In this document: positions 14,309-25,899 of the stretch, in pieces
Numbering within the stretch: position 1 is the first letter of the stretch
How the letters are laid out: the number at the start of each line of letters is the position of its first letter
Assembly (NCBI RefSeq): GCF_002939985.1
Contig: NZ_MDFM01000003.1
Coordinates: 1 to 64,000, forward strand
Length of the DNA: 64,000 nucleotides
Direction of reading: 5' to 3'
Source of the DNA: Xanthomonas hortorum pv. cynarae
Lineage (GTDB): Bacteria > Pseudomonadota > Gammaproteobacteria > Xanthomonadales > Xanthomonadaceae
Notes under the pieces: generated by a model
What the model was told of the DNA's origin: nothing
The model's database searches: none
The model's input: the letters and a program-made list of their open reading frames with translations, nothing else
Position numbers and translations under genes: made by a program

Positions 14309-14556
14309 CAGGTCTCTTCTTTTATCTCCATTCGTGGCACAGCATGACGCTTAGGCCACGTATCAAGTACGAGGCGGCTCGCGATCATCATTGCGCACTT
14401 TCGGTGGAGCAAGAGCGTTAGCCCTTTTCCTTCTCCCAAATAGCCGTCATAGGAGACAACCGGCCCTTTTAATGGCCCGCAGCATTCAAAACATACTTCC
14501 GAGCCCTTGTACGGTATTTTTTTGATTGCATCTTGCACATTATTATGAAATCCCAC
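14308..14556 (-). CDS. Small unknown protein, coupled to 14069
   Basis: This 82-residue protein contains CFECCGPLKGPVVSYDGYLG and LLLHRKCAMMIASRL. The spaced Cys and His residues (C22, C25, C26, H51, C54) could form a small metal site. Base composition is lower in GC than in flanking genes, as in the next two genes to the right. The stop overlaps the start of the coiled-coil gene. I do not recognise it. Confidence 0.5.
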   Translation of the reverse strand: MGFHNNVQDAIKKIPYKGSEVCFECCGPLKGPVVSYDGYLGEGKGLTLLLHRKCAMMIASRLVLDTWPKRHAVPRMEIKEET

Positions 14557-14698
14557 GCTCTATCCCTTGAAGAAATTTTCAAAAAAGTTCTGCACCGCGA
14601 ATCCACATTACTTTACTGGCGCCCTTACTGCAGGGATGCATCAGGGTCAATGCATGCTATTCTAGAGTAAAATTTTCTCATTAAGCAATAAGACACCA

Positions 14699-15676
14699 TT
14701 AAAAAGGCAGAGTGTCGTCGTCTTTAGCCAAAACCCGGACCGCTTCTTTCGGTAGGGGTATATTATTGACGATGTAGAGATTGAGAATGTCATCACGATC
14801 AAAGAACATCACTTGACTTCGCTTAGTCGCATCAAGTTTTCCTCCTAGCCAATTACGCGCCTGCTTGGTGATCTCCCCCCCGGCCACGATAAAGGCGTGG
14901 TCAACTAAGACTCGCCTACTTGTTTCAGGATCAAAGATCTCGTGACCAAGCATCATCAGTGCTTGGTTGTAAATTTCAGAGATGTTTGTATTCGACTTTT
15001 GAGTGACACCCGAGGCATCTAGCTTACCCTTCTTGGCCTGTATGCCGAAATACAGTACGTGCTGAGTAGGTAGGACGTATCGCATCCAGACATCCTTTCC
15101 ATACTCAAGAGATTTATCTTTGTGCCCAGCAGCAGTGATTCGATGGAACCCCAGTTGTCGGAACAGCGGTAACAGCACGTCCTCGATCAGATCATCTTCG
15201 GAGCATGTGTTGAGAAACTTCGTGAGCGTCTCGCGCCGTTGGAGCTCCACCGGAGTGAAAGGACGATGCGGATTTGCCGCTGTTGAAATAGTTCTCGTGC
15301 CGATGTGCCTGACATAGAGAAGGGTATCTTCTCCATAAAACGCCTCAAACCCTTCCCTACTTAGGGGTTTATTCAGCGCTTCCACTGCTTTGGACCTCTC
15401 GGGATCACCATCTTCTGCATCAGCCTTATGCATAAGCACCCGCAATACATGCACGAAACGTTCAGGTAATGCATGCGCCGCAGGTGAAGGCTCAGCAAGA
15501 AGCTCTGCTAGCCTTTGAGCTGTCCAAAACCAGCGGGTAGAGCCGTCGTGGGCAAATTCAAGATCGCACTCCTCAAAGAACCGTGTTATGAACATGCTAG
15601 AACGATAAGGGAAATGATCGGCATCGCCGATCACCATTTCAGCGATCTCCCTCAGATTTCGATCCTTAAATTTCAT
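14699..15676 (-). CDS. Mrr-like PD-(D/E)XK nuclease with helical N-terminal domain
   Basis: This is a 325-residue protein. The C-terminal half has a PD-(D/E)XK pattern of the Mrr type: YGKDVWMRYV (D195) then LYFGIQAKKGKLD (Q213-x-K215), followed by helices and VLVDHAFIVAGGEITKQARN. The N-terminal ~60 residues (LREIAEMVIGDADHFPYRSS then MFITRFFEECD) recall the N-terminal domains of AbiJ-type abortive-infection proteins; this is a memory-based resemblance. It follows the HEPN-like gene with touching ends (stop TGA, T, ATG), GGAG 11 nt upstream. GC is low. The pair is best read as a defence or toxin-type module. Confidence 0.65.
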   Translation of the reverse strand: MKFKDRNLREIAEMVIGDADHFPYRSSMFITRFFEECDLEFAHDGSTRWFWTAQRLAELLAEPSPAAHALPERFVHVLRVLMHKADAEDGDPERSKAVEALNKPLSREGFEAFYGEDTLLYVRHIGTRTISTAANPHRPFTPVELQRRETLTKFLNTCSEDDLIEDVLLPLFRQLGFHRITAAGHKDKSLEYGKDVWMRYVLPTQHVLYFGIQAKKGKLDASGVTQKSNTNISEIYNQALMMLGHEIFDPETSRRVLVDHAFIVAGGEITKQARNWLGGKLDATKRSQVMFFDRDDILNLYIVNNIPLPKEAVRVLAKDDDTLPF

Positions 15677-15677
15677 A

Positions 15678-16610
15678 TCAAGGTCCACTCCCTATATGGG
15701 CTTCTGCCAAGCGCCCATCTGACACTGTTTCATCATAACGTTCCACAAATTTCTCGAACTTACTTGTATCATCCGCATAACTTTGGAACCAACGTGCTTG
15801 CGCTAGCGCAAACACGTCGATGAGGCCCCGAAACTCGAAGAAAAAAACGCTGCCCGTGTCTGGCAGCTTCGCCTTCGCTTGCCCAACATGGAAGGAAATT
15901 CGCCGCACTTTGTTCTGCTTGACCGCAGATGAGTTAATGTTGCTCATATGCAGCAGACCATTTCGGAGCTCCCAGAGCTCCTCAGCTGTTATACCCAATG
16001 GAGCAAGATCCGCAAAATCATTCAGCCAACGCACGAATATAGGCAAACCACGCAAGTCACCGTATTCTATGTAAGCCAAGCTATCGATGCAGCTGAGCAT
16101 GAGCTTCATCGAAGAGACATATAGCCGCGCATTATAGGTAATTTTAATCGCATGAAAATAGTCGTCATGGATGAGTTCGGAGAATTGAATACCTCCTTTA
16201 CGGCTATATTTAAGCAACCAATCTACCATTTCCCCCTGCTCGCCGGCCGCTTCGGCCGCTTCGTCGACGTCAAATTCCCAGTGCTTGGCACTGTAGTCAA
16301 ACCTAACTCTCCCCTTCTCTACGGGCGTAACCACAGTCAAGGATGTCTCTAACCCGCCAGCGTTCAAGAGCGCCTCGGCATATAGAGCGACTACACTACC
16401 CAGCCTCGATCTGGTGTTGTACTCCTGGAGCGTGAATGGTTTCGCGAGCTTGACCTTTGTCGCGTTTTGCAGATCCCCTTTCGCTTTCTTTCGGAGAAGC
16501 TCAATTCCTTGCTCATCTTCTCCATCATGGGAGTGCGCAACATAACCTACGCGCTCACATCGCCCGTTTGGGTCAAAAAAAAGAAAAATGTTGTAGATTT
16601 CTTCGGGCAT
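15678..16610 (-). CDS. HEPN-like protein, partner of the Mrr-like nuclease
   Basis: This is a 310-residue protein. The C-terminal third is helical and includes YVSSMKLMLSCIDSLAYIEY and ELWELRNGLLHM, where R216-NGLL-H221 fits the R-x4-6-H motif of HEPN ribonucleases. The N-terminal half is a separate alpha/beta region with no match I know. The start at 16610 (MPEEIYNIFLFF) is chosen because the frame upstream looks non-coding; no strong ribosome site is visible. It is first in a two-gene unit with the nuclease. Its GC content is low relative to the core genome, which suggests transfer. HEPN assignment is an inference from the motif and helical context. Confidence 0.6.
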   Translation of the reverse strand: MPEEIYNIFLFFDPNGRCERVGYVAHSHDGEDEQGIELLRKKAKGDLQNATKVKLAKPFTLQEYNTRSRLGSVVALYAEALLNAGGLETSLTVVTPVEKGRVRFDYSAKHWEFDVDEAAEAAGEQGEMVDWLLKYSRKGGIQFSELIHDDYFHAIKITYNARLYVSSMKLMLSCIDSLAYIEYGDLRGLPIFVRWLNDFADLAPLGITAEELWELRNGLLHMSNINSSAVKQNKVRRISFHVGQAKAKLPDTGSVFFFEFRGLIDVFALAQARWFQSYADDTSKFEKFVERYDETVSDGRLAEAHIGSGP

Positions 16611-17181
16611 AAAAATCCATTTTCGATAGCATGAGTGCACATAGTTACATAGACACTCCGACAAACCACATTTAGGGCGATGCAGCCAACTCGACTGGAC
16701 GAAATCAGGCAGCCCGCTCCCGTTAGCCAGTACGGAACGTCCCCATCGCGCAGGATCAGGACGAGGGTCGGCAGGACGGCCGAGATGCGTGCAAGGGCAC
16801 CACAAGACTTGCTATTGCATTTGAATTCAATGACTTGCCCGAAAAATGGCTGTTCTCGGAACGATTCCCTGCCGACACTCGGCAATGCCTGCCTGGGCAG
16901 AGGTTAGCTCAAGTGCGTGCGCCTCATACACATCAGCCATTTGCGTGGTCAAGGCCTCCGCTTCCAGGCGTTAGGCCTCCCAACCAGCTTGGTCAGTAAG
17001 AAGAAGAAGAAGAAGAATATTATTCTTACTGGTCAAGTGATTATTTCGTCGCAGTTTTCACACTTCGACGCAACGCGCATAGCCGCCCGCGCGCCTCTTG
17101 GCGCGGCGTCCGCGCTTGGGTTCGGTAATGTGCGCCGGCAGTGACGCGGCTCGGGGCGGCAACGGCCTGATAATTGCCGAG
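16611..17181. other. Gene-poor interval with repeat and microsatellite
   Basis: I see no convincing gene. It contains ACGATTCCCTGCCGACACTC (16861-16880), a loose copy of the effector-upstream repeat at 4917 and 7040, and an inverted repeat around (AAG)n at 16988-17037. Confidence 0.4.
16988..17037. repeat. Inverted repeat enclosing an AAG microsatellite
   Basis: CTTGGTCAGTAAGAA (16988-17002) pairs with TTCTTACTGGTCAAG (17023-17037) with two mismatches. The loop is mostly AAG triplets. It could be a recombination scar or a slippage-prone hairpin. Confidence 0.5.
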
Positions 17182-17448
17182 ATGCCCCAGCCAGCCCACC
17201 GCTTCCAGCTTCAGTGGTCACGTCGCTTGCAGCGGCGGACATGGCATGTCGCGTGGGAGGTGCCCATGCAGCTGGAAAGAAATCGTCAGGGCGTGATTGA
17301 CCTGGTGGTGAGCAACGGCAGATGGACCGTGGCCATCGAGCTGGACAACCGGGCACCACGCACAAAGTCGATTCGCAAGCTCACGGTGTTTCCATGCGAC
17401 CGGGCCTATGTGATCTGCCGTAGCGGATTGATCCACCGGGTGAAGTGA
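17182..17448 (+). CDS. Small PD-(D/E)XK-like protein
   Basis: These 88 residues include QGVIDLVVSNGRWTVAIELD, a beta-hairpin with D40 and E53-x-D55, then NRAPRTKSIRKLTVFPCDRA. The arrangement resembles a minimal PD-(D/E)XK nuclease core with D in place of K. Starts at 17098 or 17128 are also possible; none has a clear ribosome site. It lies between the defence-like pair and the integrase. The function is not known. Confidence 0.45.
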   Translation: MPQPAHRFQLQWSRRLQRRTWHVAWEVPMQLERNRQGVIDLVVSNGRWTVAIELDNRAPRTKSIRKLTVFPCDRAYVICRSGLIHRVK

Positions 17449-17650
17449 CGGCGGCCGCGCTGTTGTGCGCGTAGCGCACGATGACCGTTCTACCACTGTG
17501 CGCTGATCGACACCCTCGGCCTGGCCAGGGCCTTGTCATCCCAGCGCTTGCCATATCACTCCCTGCTGACCTGCTTTTGGGGAGAGGGAGCCGCAGGCAA
17601 CTGCGCCAGGGACTTGATCAGGCCGCGCGATGGTTGGCGCAGCGCCGTTG

Positions 17651-17676
17651 GGAGAGGGGCGCTTGCGCCCCTCTCC
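17651..17676. terminator. Perfect hairpin downstream of the integrase gene
   Basis: GGAGAGGGGCGC / TT / GCGCCCCTCTCC forms a 12-bp stem, 55 bp past the integrase stop in its direction of transcription. It lacks a T-run, so it may stop polymerase only weakly. Confidence 0.5.
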
Positions 17677-17730
17677 GGGGGTGGGCAAAGTCTCGACGTT
17701 CGGGCAGGTGAGCGAACTCTCATCCTCTGC

Positions 17731-18933
17731 TTAAGCCTTCGACCGCTTCAGTGTCCATTCGTCAATCATGTCCGCCCAGTCCTGCAACATCGCCGTCCGC
17801 TGCTCGCGGTACTCGGCCTTGTTGTAGACAGCCCTGACGCCTCGCTGTTCGTGCGCCAGGCATTTCTCAATCCAGTCCGTGTTATAGCTGGCCTCATGTA
17901 GCAGCGTGCTTGCAGTACGCCGCAAGTCATGTGGCCCGAACTTGGCGAGTGACTTCTCTTCCTTCTGCGCCAGCCGATACGTCAGCGTCAGTACTTGGTT
18001 AAGCGTGGCGCTACTCATGGGCAAGTCCGAGTCGTATCGCGACGGCAACACGTAGTCCGATCCGCCAGCAAAGGTCTTGAGGGCAATGAAGATGTCCAGC
18101 GCCTGCCTTGACAGGAACACCAGGTGCGGATTGCGTCGCTTCATGCGCTCCTTTGGGATGGTCCAAAGCGCATCACTGAAGCTGATCTCGCTCCATGTCG
18201 CGTTGGTCAGCTCGCTCTTGCGCACCATCGTCAGCAGCAGCAATTTGGCGGCTGCTCGGATAGATGGCGTTGTGCCGATGCGCTCCATGTACTGGTACAT
18301 CAGGCCGATCTCGTCGGGCGTCAGCGCACGGTCGCGCGGCTCGAACTTGGCGATAGTGGTCGGCCGCACCAGCTCTGCCGGATTCTCGACCTTCTGGCCG
18401 CGCTCAATGGCCCAGCGAAAGACCTGCAACACCACCTCGCGAGCATGCACAGCGGTCGCCGGTGCTCCGCGCTCCACGATGGTATCGGTCAGTGCGCGCA
18501 AGTCCTCGTGGGTGATCTCCACAAGCTTCTGATTGCTGAATTTCGGCTTTAGCTCGCGTTCGTAAACTGAGCGGCGCATGTCGCGGGTGGAATCGGCCAT
18601 CTGGTAGCCCCGTAGCCACTTTTCCGCCCAGGCCCCGAACGTCTCCGCGTCCTTGACGCGGACCTTGTCCCGCGCCTTTTCCTTGGCCGGTGACTTCCCG
18701 GCCGCGATCATCTTCTTGGCCTCGCCCAACCGCTCGCGGGCTTCTGCCAGGGTGATGCCGCCGACACCGTAGCGGCCGAAGGTGATGGTCTCCTGCCTAC
18801 CGTGGATCGAGTAGTTGTAGCGGAACGAAATCGCACCGGCGGCCGTGACGGCTACATAGAGGCCGTCGCGATCATTCACCTTGTAGAGCTTGTCCTTCGA
18901 CTTGAGGTTGCGGAGCTTGGTATCGGTCAACAT
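17731..18933 (-). CDS. int: P4-type tyrosine recombinase (island integrase)
   Basis: This 400-residue integrase has an N-terminal DUF4102 arm-binding domain (LTDTKLRNLKSKDKLYKVND, and FGRYGVGGITLAEARERL), a SAM-like core-binding domain (about 100-190), and a catalytic domain with R238 (TMVRKSEL), H335/R338 (GPHDLRRTAS), H361 (CLAHEQRG) and Y370 (RAVYNKAEY). It would catalyse integration and, with an excisionase, excision of the island. It lies 308 bp from the 3' end of guaA, a known insertion site for such islands. AlpA at 13719 is a candidate activator. Confidence 0.95.
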   Translation of the reverse strand: MLTDTKLRNLKSKDKLYKVNDRDGLYVAVTAAGAISFRYNYSIHGRQETITFGRYGVGGITLAEARERLGEAKKMIAAGKSPAKEKARDKVRVKDAETFGAWAEKWLRGYQMADSTRDMRRSVYERELKPKFSNQKLVEITHEDLRALTDTIVERGAPATAVHAREVVLQVFRWAIERGQKVENPAELVRPTTIAKFEPRDRALTPDEIGLMYQYMERIGTTPSIRAAAKLLLLTMVRKSELTNATWSEISFSDALWTIPKERMKRRNPHLVFLSRQALDIFIALKTFAGGSDYVLPSRYDSDLPMSSATLNQVLTLTYRLAQKEEKSLAKFGPHDLRRTASTLLHEASYNTDWIEKCLAHEQRGVRAVYNKAEYREQRTAMLQDWADMIDEWTLKRSKA

Positions 18934-19241
18934 GGTTCTCGGCCTGATTCAACTCAAATACCATGATCCAGAAACCGGCCAATCCTTGCGTAAAATAACA
19001 ATAAAAATCATCGTGTTACGCGATTTCGATACCATGAACATCCGCAAGGTGGTTACATGGTATCGGCAATTTCTCATGCCATAGAAGCACTCAATGCCAT
19101 CTATCATGCCATGAAAAAACGGCGCTTGGCGATGCTATTCATTGCCAGATGGCGCCGAACGAAATCACAAAAAATCCTGCAATGACGAGGACTTAGATAT
19201 GTTTTCGTGCTACTAGATGCCAGCAGGTGCCAGACGCCGGA
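18934..19241. other. att-proximal intergenic region
   Basis: This AT-rich region between integrase and guaA contains the perfect inverted pair CGATACCATG (19027-19036) / CATGGTATCG (19056-19065) and several other CCATG/CATGCC words, as expected of an attachment region with integrase or excisionase sites. The crossover probably lies in the guaA 3' end at about 19242-19260 (GAGTGGGAATGA on the minus strand). The second att site is not in the window. Confidence 0.5.
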
Positions 19242-20807
19242 TCATTCCCACTCGATCGTCGCAGGCGGTTTGCCGGAGATGTCGTAGACCACGCGCGAGA
19301 CGCCGCGCAGTTCGTTGATGATGCGATTGCTGACCGTGCCGAGGAAGTCGTACGGCAGGTGTGCCCAGTGCGCGGTCATGAAGTCGATGGTTTCCACCGC
19401 GCGCAGTGCGATCACCCATTCGTAGGCGCGTGCGTCGCCAACCACGCCCACCGACTTCACCGGCAGGAACACCGCGAACGCCTGGCTGGTCTTGTCGTAC
19501 AGATCGGCCTTGCGCAGTTCGTCGATGAAGATCGCATCGGCCTTGGCCAGCAGTTCGGCGTACTCGCGCTTCACTTCGCCCAGGATGCGCACGCCCAGGC
19601 CCGGGCCTGGGAACGGATGGCGATACACCATCGTGCGCGGCAGGCCGAGTTCGACGCCGAGACGACGCACTTCGTCCTTGAACAATTCGCGCAACGGCTC
19701 GACCAAACCCAATTTCATGTGCTCGGGCAAGCCACCCACGTTGTGGTGACTCTTGATCACGTGCGCCTTGCCGGTCTTGCTGCCGGCCGACTCGATCACG
19801 TCCGGATAGATCGTGCCCTGCGCCAGCCACTTGGCATTGGCCAGCTTGTTGGATTCTTCGTCGAAGATATCCACGAACAGGTTGCCGATGATCTTGCGCT
19901 TGGCTTCCGGGTCGCTCACGCCTTCGAGCTTGGCGAAATAGCGATCGGCCGCGTTGACGCGGATCACCTTGACGCCCATGTGCTCGGCGAACATCGCCAT
20001 CACCTGGTCGCCTTCCTGCCAACGCAGCAGGCCGGTATCGACGAACACGCAGGTCAGCTTGTCGCCGATCGCCTTGTGCAACAGCGCCGCGACCACCGAC
20101 GAATCGACGCCGCCAGACAAACCCAAGATGACTTCGTCATCGCCCACCTGCGCGCGCACGCGCGCAATCTGGTCGTCGATGATGTTGGCCGCCGTCCACA
20201 GCGTCTGACAGCCGCAGACATCGACCACGAAGCGACGCAACAAGGTCTGGCCCTGCAGCGTATGGGTGACTTCCGGGTGGAACTGCACGCCGTACCAACG
20301 CTTGTCCTCGTTGGACATCGCCGCCACCGGTATGCGGTCGGTCACGGCAGTAATCGTGAAGCCCGGCGGCACCTGCGACACGTGGTCGCCGTGGCTCATC
20401 CACACATTCAAACGCGCCGCGCCGGCGTGATCGGTCAAGCCAGCGAACAGCGCATCCGCCGCCACCACATCCACTTCGGCATGGCCGAATTCGCGCTGAT
20501 CTGCAGCTTCTGTCGCACCACCCAGCTGCGCAGCCAGGGTCTGCATGCCGTAGCAGATACCGAACACCGGCAAGCCGCTGTCGAACACTTCCTGTGGCGC
20601 CACCGGCGCACCCGGCAAGGTGGTCGATTCCGGCCCACCAGACAGAATGATGCCCTTGGCACCGAATCCGGCAATCTCGGACGGATCGTGATCCCAGGCC
20701 CAGATCTCGCAGTACACGCCGATTTCGCGGATACGCCGCGCAATCAGCTGGGTGTACTGCGCGCCGAAATCGAGGATGAGGATCTTGTCGGTATGGATGT
20801 TGGTCAT
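19242..20807 (-). CDS. guaA: GMP synthase (glutamine-hydrolysing)
   Basis: This 521-residue cytoplasmic enzyme converts XMP, ATP and glutamine to GMP. The class I glutamine amidotransferase domain has nucleophile C85 (VFGICYGMQ) and FHPEVTHT. The ATP-pyrophosphatase domain has the P-loop [10 protein letters not shown]. The dimerisation domain ends in TIEWE. Its 3' end abuts the mobile island, and the coding sequence is complete, so the insertion regenerated the gene end. guaB lies 126 bp upstream in the same direction, completing the XMP to GMP branch. The intervening repeats carry GGGATTGG-type motifs. Confidence 0.98.
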   Translation of the reverse strand: MTNIHTDKILILDFGAQYTQLIARRIREIGVYCEIWAWDHDPSEIAGFGAKGIILSGGPESTTLPGAPVAPQEVFDSGLPVFGICYGMQTLAAQLGGATEAADQREFGHAEVDVVAADALFAGLTDHAGAARLNVWMSHGDHVSQVPPGFTITAVTDRIPVAAMSNEDKRWYGVQFHPEVTHTLQGQTLLRRFVVDVCGCQTLWTAANIIDDQIARVRAQVGDDEVILGLSGGVDSSVVAALLHKAIGDKLTCVFVDTGLLRWQEGDQVMAMFAEHMGVKVIRVNAADRYFAKLEGVSDPEAKRKIIGNLFVDIFDEESNKLANAKWLAQGTIYPDVIESAGSKTGKAHVIKSHHNVGGLPEHMKLGLVEPLRELFKDEVRRLGVELGLPRTMVYRHPFPGPGLGVRILGEVKREYAELLAKADAIFIDELRKADLYDKTSQAFAVFLPVKSVGVVGDARAYEWVIALRAVETIDFMTAHWAHLPYDFLGTVSNRIINELRGVSRVVYDISGKPPATIEWE

Positions 20808-20812
20808 CGAGG

Positions 20813-20932
20813 GCCGGGATTGGGGAGTTGGGATTGGAGATTCGCAAAAACGCTAGCCACAACCGCTGCCGGATGAGGAAGCGGTAGGCTCTTGCGAATC
20901 CCGAATGCCGAATCCCCACTCCCGCGCGCTGG
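20813..20932. repeat. GGGATT-type intergenic repeats between guaA and guaB
   Basis: GGGATTGGGGAGTTGGGATT and the inverse CGAATCCCGAATGCCGAATC flank a short spacer. Similar repeats follow the genes at 58772-58880 and 59697-59870. They are non-coding xanthomonad intergenic elements. Confidence 0.5.
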
Positions 20933-20933
20933 C

Positions 20934-23738
<2,805 letters not shown>

Positions 23739-23867
23739 GTCGATCGGCTTGCGACCTGCGGCTGGCGTCTTCGCCGGCCGTTCGTTACCCGACGTGTTTT
23801 CTCGACCAGCCAAGGAAACCGCACCGCAGCGCCGAACCTGCTTCGGCGCTCACCAGCCACACCCGAC

Positions 23868-25724
23868 TTAGTCGCCGGTCGCTTCTTCTACCTGATTGGC
23901 CTTCGGCACCGCATCGGGATTCAGCGTGCGGCTCTCGCGCCGCGGCGGGGTAAATGGCGTGGGCTTGGGCACGGTCGGCGTGATATTGCCGTACATCAGC
24001 CCTGAAACAGCACCGGCACGCGTGTTGCCGGCCGCAATCTCCAATTCGAAACGCTCGGCATCGCGACGCCGGATCGCGCGCGCGATGGTGACGGCCTCGT
24101 CCTCGTCCACGCCCAGCTCGACCAGGGCCGCCTGACCGAACGCCACCGCCGACTCGAAGGTCTCGCGGATCTGGTAATCCACGCCGGCAGCGACCAACTG
24201 CAACGCATGCTCACGATCATATGAGCGCACCAACAATCGGGCGTGCGGGAACTCGCGCGTTGCCAGCTCCACGATGCGATTGGCCGCCTCGCGGCTGTCG
24301 ACGCACACCGCAATCGCGCGTGCGCTGTGCGCACCGGACGCATGCAATACATCCAGCCGGGTGCCGTCGCCGTAGTAGATCTTGAAACCGAACTGTTCTG
24401 CGCTCTGGATCATCTCGATGTCGTTGTCGATGATGGTCACGTCCACATCGCGCGCCAGCAGCGACTGGCTGGCGACTTGACCGAAGCGCCCAAACCCGAT
24501 GATCAGCACGCTGCCGGTCTGGCCATTGACTGCTTCCACTCCCTCCAGCGACGGCTTGGCGGCTGGCGTCAGCCGACGCTGCAGCAGCACGAACAACGGC
24601 GTCAGCGCCATCGACACCACCACGATCGCGGTCAGGCTGGCGTTGACCTGTGCATCGATGACCCCGGAAGCCGATGCCGCAGCGAACAGCACGAACGCGA
24701 ACTCGCCGCCCTGCGCCATCAGCACGCCACGGTCCAGCGCCTGGCGATGGTCGCTGCGCATCAGCCGCGCCACCGCGTAGATGCACACGCCCTTGCCCAC
24801 CATCAAGGCCAGCACGCCGGCAACGATCAGCCGCCAATCCGCCGCAACCACGTGCAGGTCCAGGCTCATGCCGACGCCGAGGAAGAACAGCCCCAGCAGA
24901 ATCCCGCGAAACGGCTCGATGTCCGCTTCGATCTGATGGCGGAAGGTGGATTCGGACAGCAGCACACCGGCCAGAAACGCCCCCATCGCCATCGACAACC
25001 CACCCACCTGCATCAACAGCGCCGCGCCCAGTACCACCAGCAAGGCAGCCGCCGTCATCACCTCGCGTGCCTTGGACGCAGCCAGGATCCGGAACAAGGG
25101 ATTGAGCAGCCAGCGCCCTGCCACCAATAACCCGACGATGCAGGCCAGACCGATGCCGATGTCCTGCCAACGCTGCGACGCCGTCTGCGGATCGCCGTTG
25201 GACCCCATCCAGGCCACGATCGCCAGCAGCGGCACGATCAACAGATCTTCGAACAGCAGAATCGCCACGATCTTTTGACCCGGCGGCAAGGCGACATCGC
25301 CACGCTCGGCCAGCAATTGCATCACCACCGCCGTGGAGGTCAGCACGAAGCCGGACGCGGCGACAAACGCCACCGGCGGCGCAAAGCCGAGCAACATGCC
25401 GATGCCGGTCAGTACCAGCGTGCAGACCGCAATCTGCGCGGTCCCAAGACCGAAGATCTCCTTGCGTAGACTCCACAGGTGGGGCGGCCGCATTTCCAGC
25501 CCGATCACGAACAGGAACATCACCACGCCCAACTCGGCCACATGCAGGATCGCCTGCGGCTCATCGAACAGCCCCAGGCCGAACGGACCAATCGCCAATC
25601 CCGCGGCCAGGTAACCCAGCACCGAGCCCAGGCCGAGACGACGGAATAACGGGATCGCAACGACGGCAGCGCCGAGCAGGACGACGACATTGATCAGGTC
25701 ACTGGATTCGGCTGCTTGGCTCAT
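23868..25724 (-). CDS. kefB: CPA2-family K+(Na+)/H+ antiporter with RCK domain
   Basis: This 618-residue inner-membrane protein begins with about 12 membrane segments (VVVLLGAAVVAIPLFRRLGL onward; the family motif region PPGQKIVAILLFEDLLIVPL at about 145-165). A Rossmann RCK/TrkA-N domain follows (SVLIIGFGRFGQVASQSLLA, about 405). The C-terminal ~100 residues are a soluble tail, Pro-rich at the end. The Kef family exports K+ in exchange for H+ under nucleotide or glutathione control. KefB versus KefC or a related antiporter cannot be settled from sequence alone. It lies downstream of galU, with a hairpin between them. Confidence 0.88.
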   Translation of the reverse strand: MSQAAESSDLINVVVLLGAAVVAIPLFRRLGLGSVLGYLAAGLAIGPFGLGLFDEPQAILHVAELGVVMFLFVIGLEMRPPHLWSLRKEIFGLGTAQIAVCTLVLTGIGMLLGFAPPVAFVAASGFVLTSTAVVMQLLAERGDVALPPGQKIVAILLFEDLLIVPLLAIVAWMGSNGDPQTASQRWQDIGIGLACIVGLLVAGRWLLNPLFRILAASKAREVMTAAALLVVLGAALLMQVGGLSMAMGAFLAGVLLSESTFRHQIEADIEPFRGILLGLFFLGVGMSLDLHVVAADWRLIVAGVLALMVGKGVCIYAVARLMRSDHRQALDRGVLMAQGGEFAFVLFAAASASGVIDAQVNASLTAIVVVSMALTPLFVLLQRRLTPAAKPSLEGVEAVNGQTGSVLIIGFGRFGQVASQSLLARDVDVTIIDNDIEMIQSAEQFGFKIYYGDGTRLDVLHASGAHSARAIAVCVDSREAANRIVELATREFPHARLLVRSYDREHALQLVAAGVDYQIRETFESAVAFGQAALVELGVDEDEAVTIARAIRRRDAERFELEIAAGNTRAGAVSGLMYGNITPTVPKPTPFTPPRRESRTLNPDAVPKANQVEEATGD

Positions 25725-25850
25725 CCCAAGGATTCTAGCGGCACAGGCTTGGCGCTGCCCTGCACCTGCGTGCGCATCAGTCGATCAGCCAGCGCTTCCA
25801 CATCGATCTCGATCAGCACGTTGATCTGGATCTGCGACAACCCAAATGAC

Positions 25851-25874
25851 GAACGACGCCAGATGGCGTCGTTC
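25851..25874. terminator. Hairpin after galU
   Basis: GAACGACGCCA / GA / TGGCGTCGTTC gives an 11-bp stem, 26 bp beyond the galU stop in its direction of transcription. A short T-stretch follows on the minus strand. It is the probable end of the wecA-like/wbpM-like/galU transcript. Confidence 0.6.
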
Positions 25875-25899
25875 GCGGAGGCAGGCAATGACCGGGCAA

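Noticed and set aside
16547..16885. Minus-strand frame and 5' extension of the HEPN-like gene
   Set aside because: Composition is not protein-like and it reads across a repeat; the start at 16610 is more credible.
18934..19241. tRNA gene as integration target
   Set aside because: No tRNA-like cloverleaf is seen next to the integrase; the adjacent target is the guaA 3' end.
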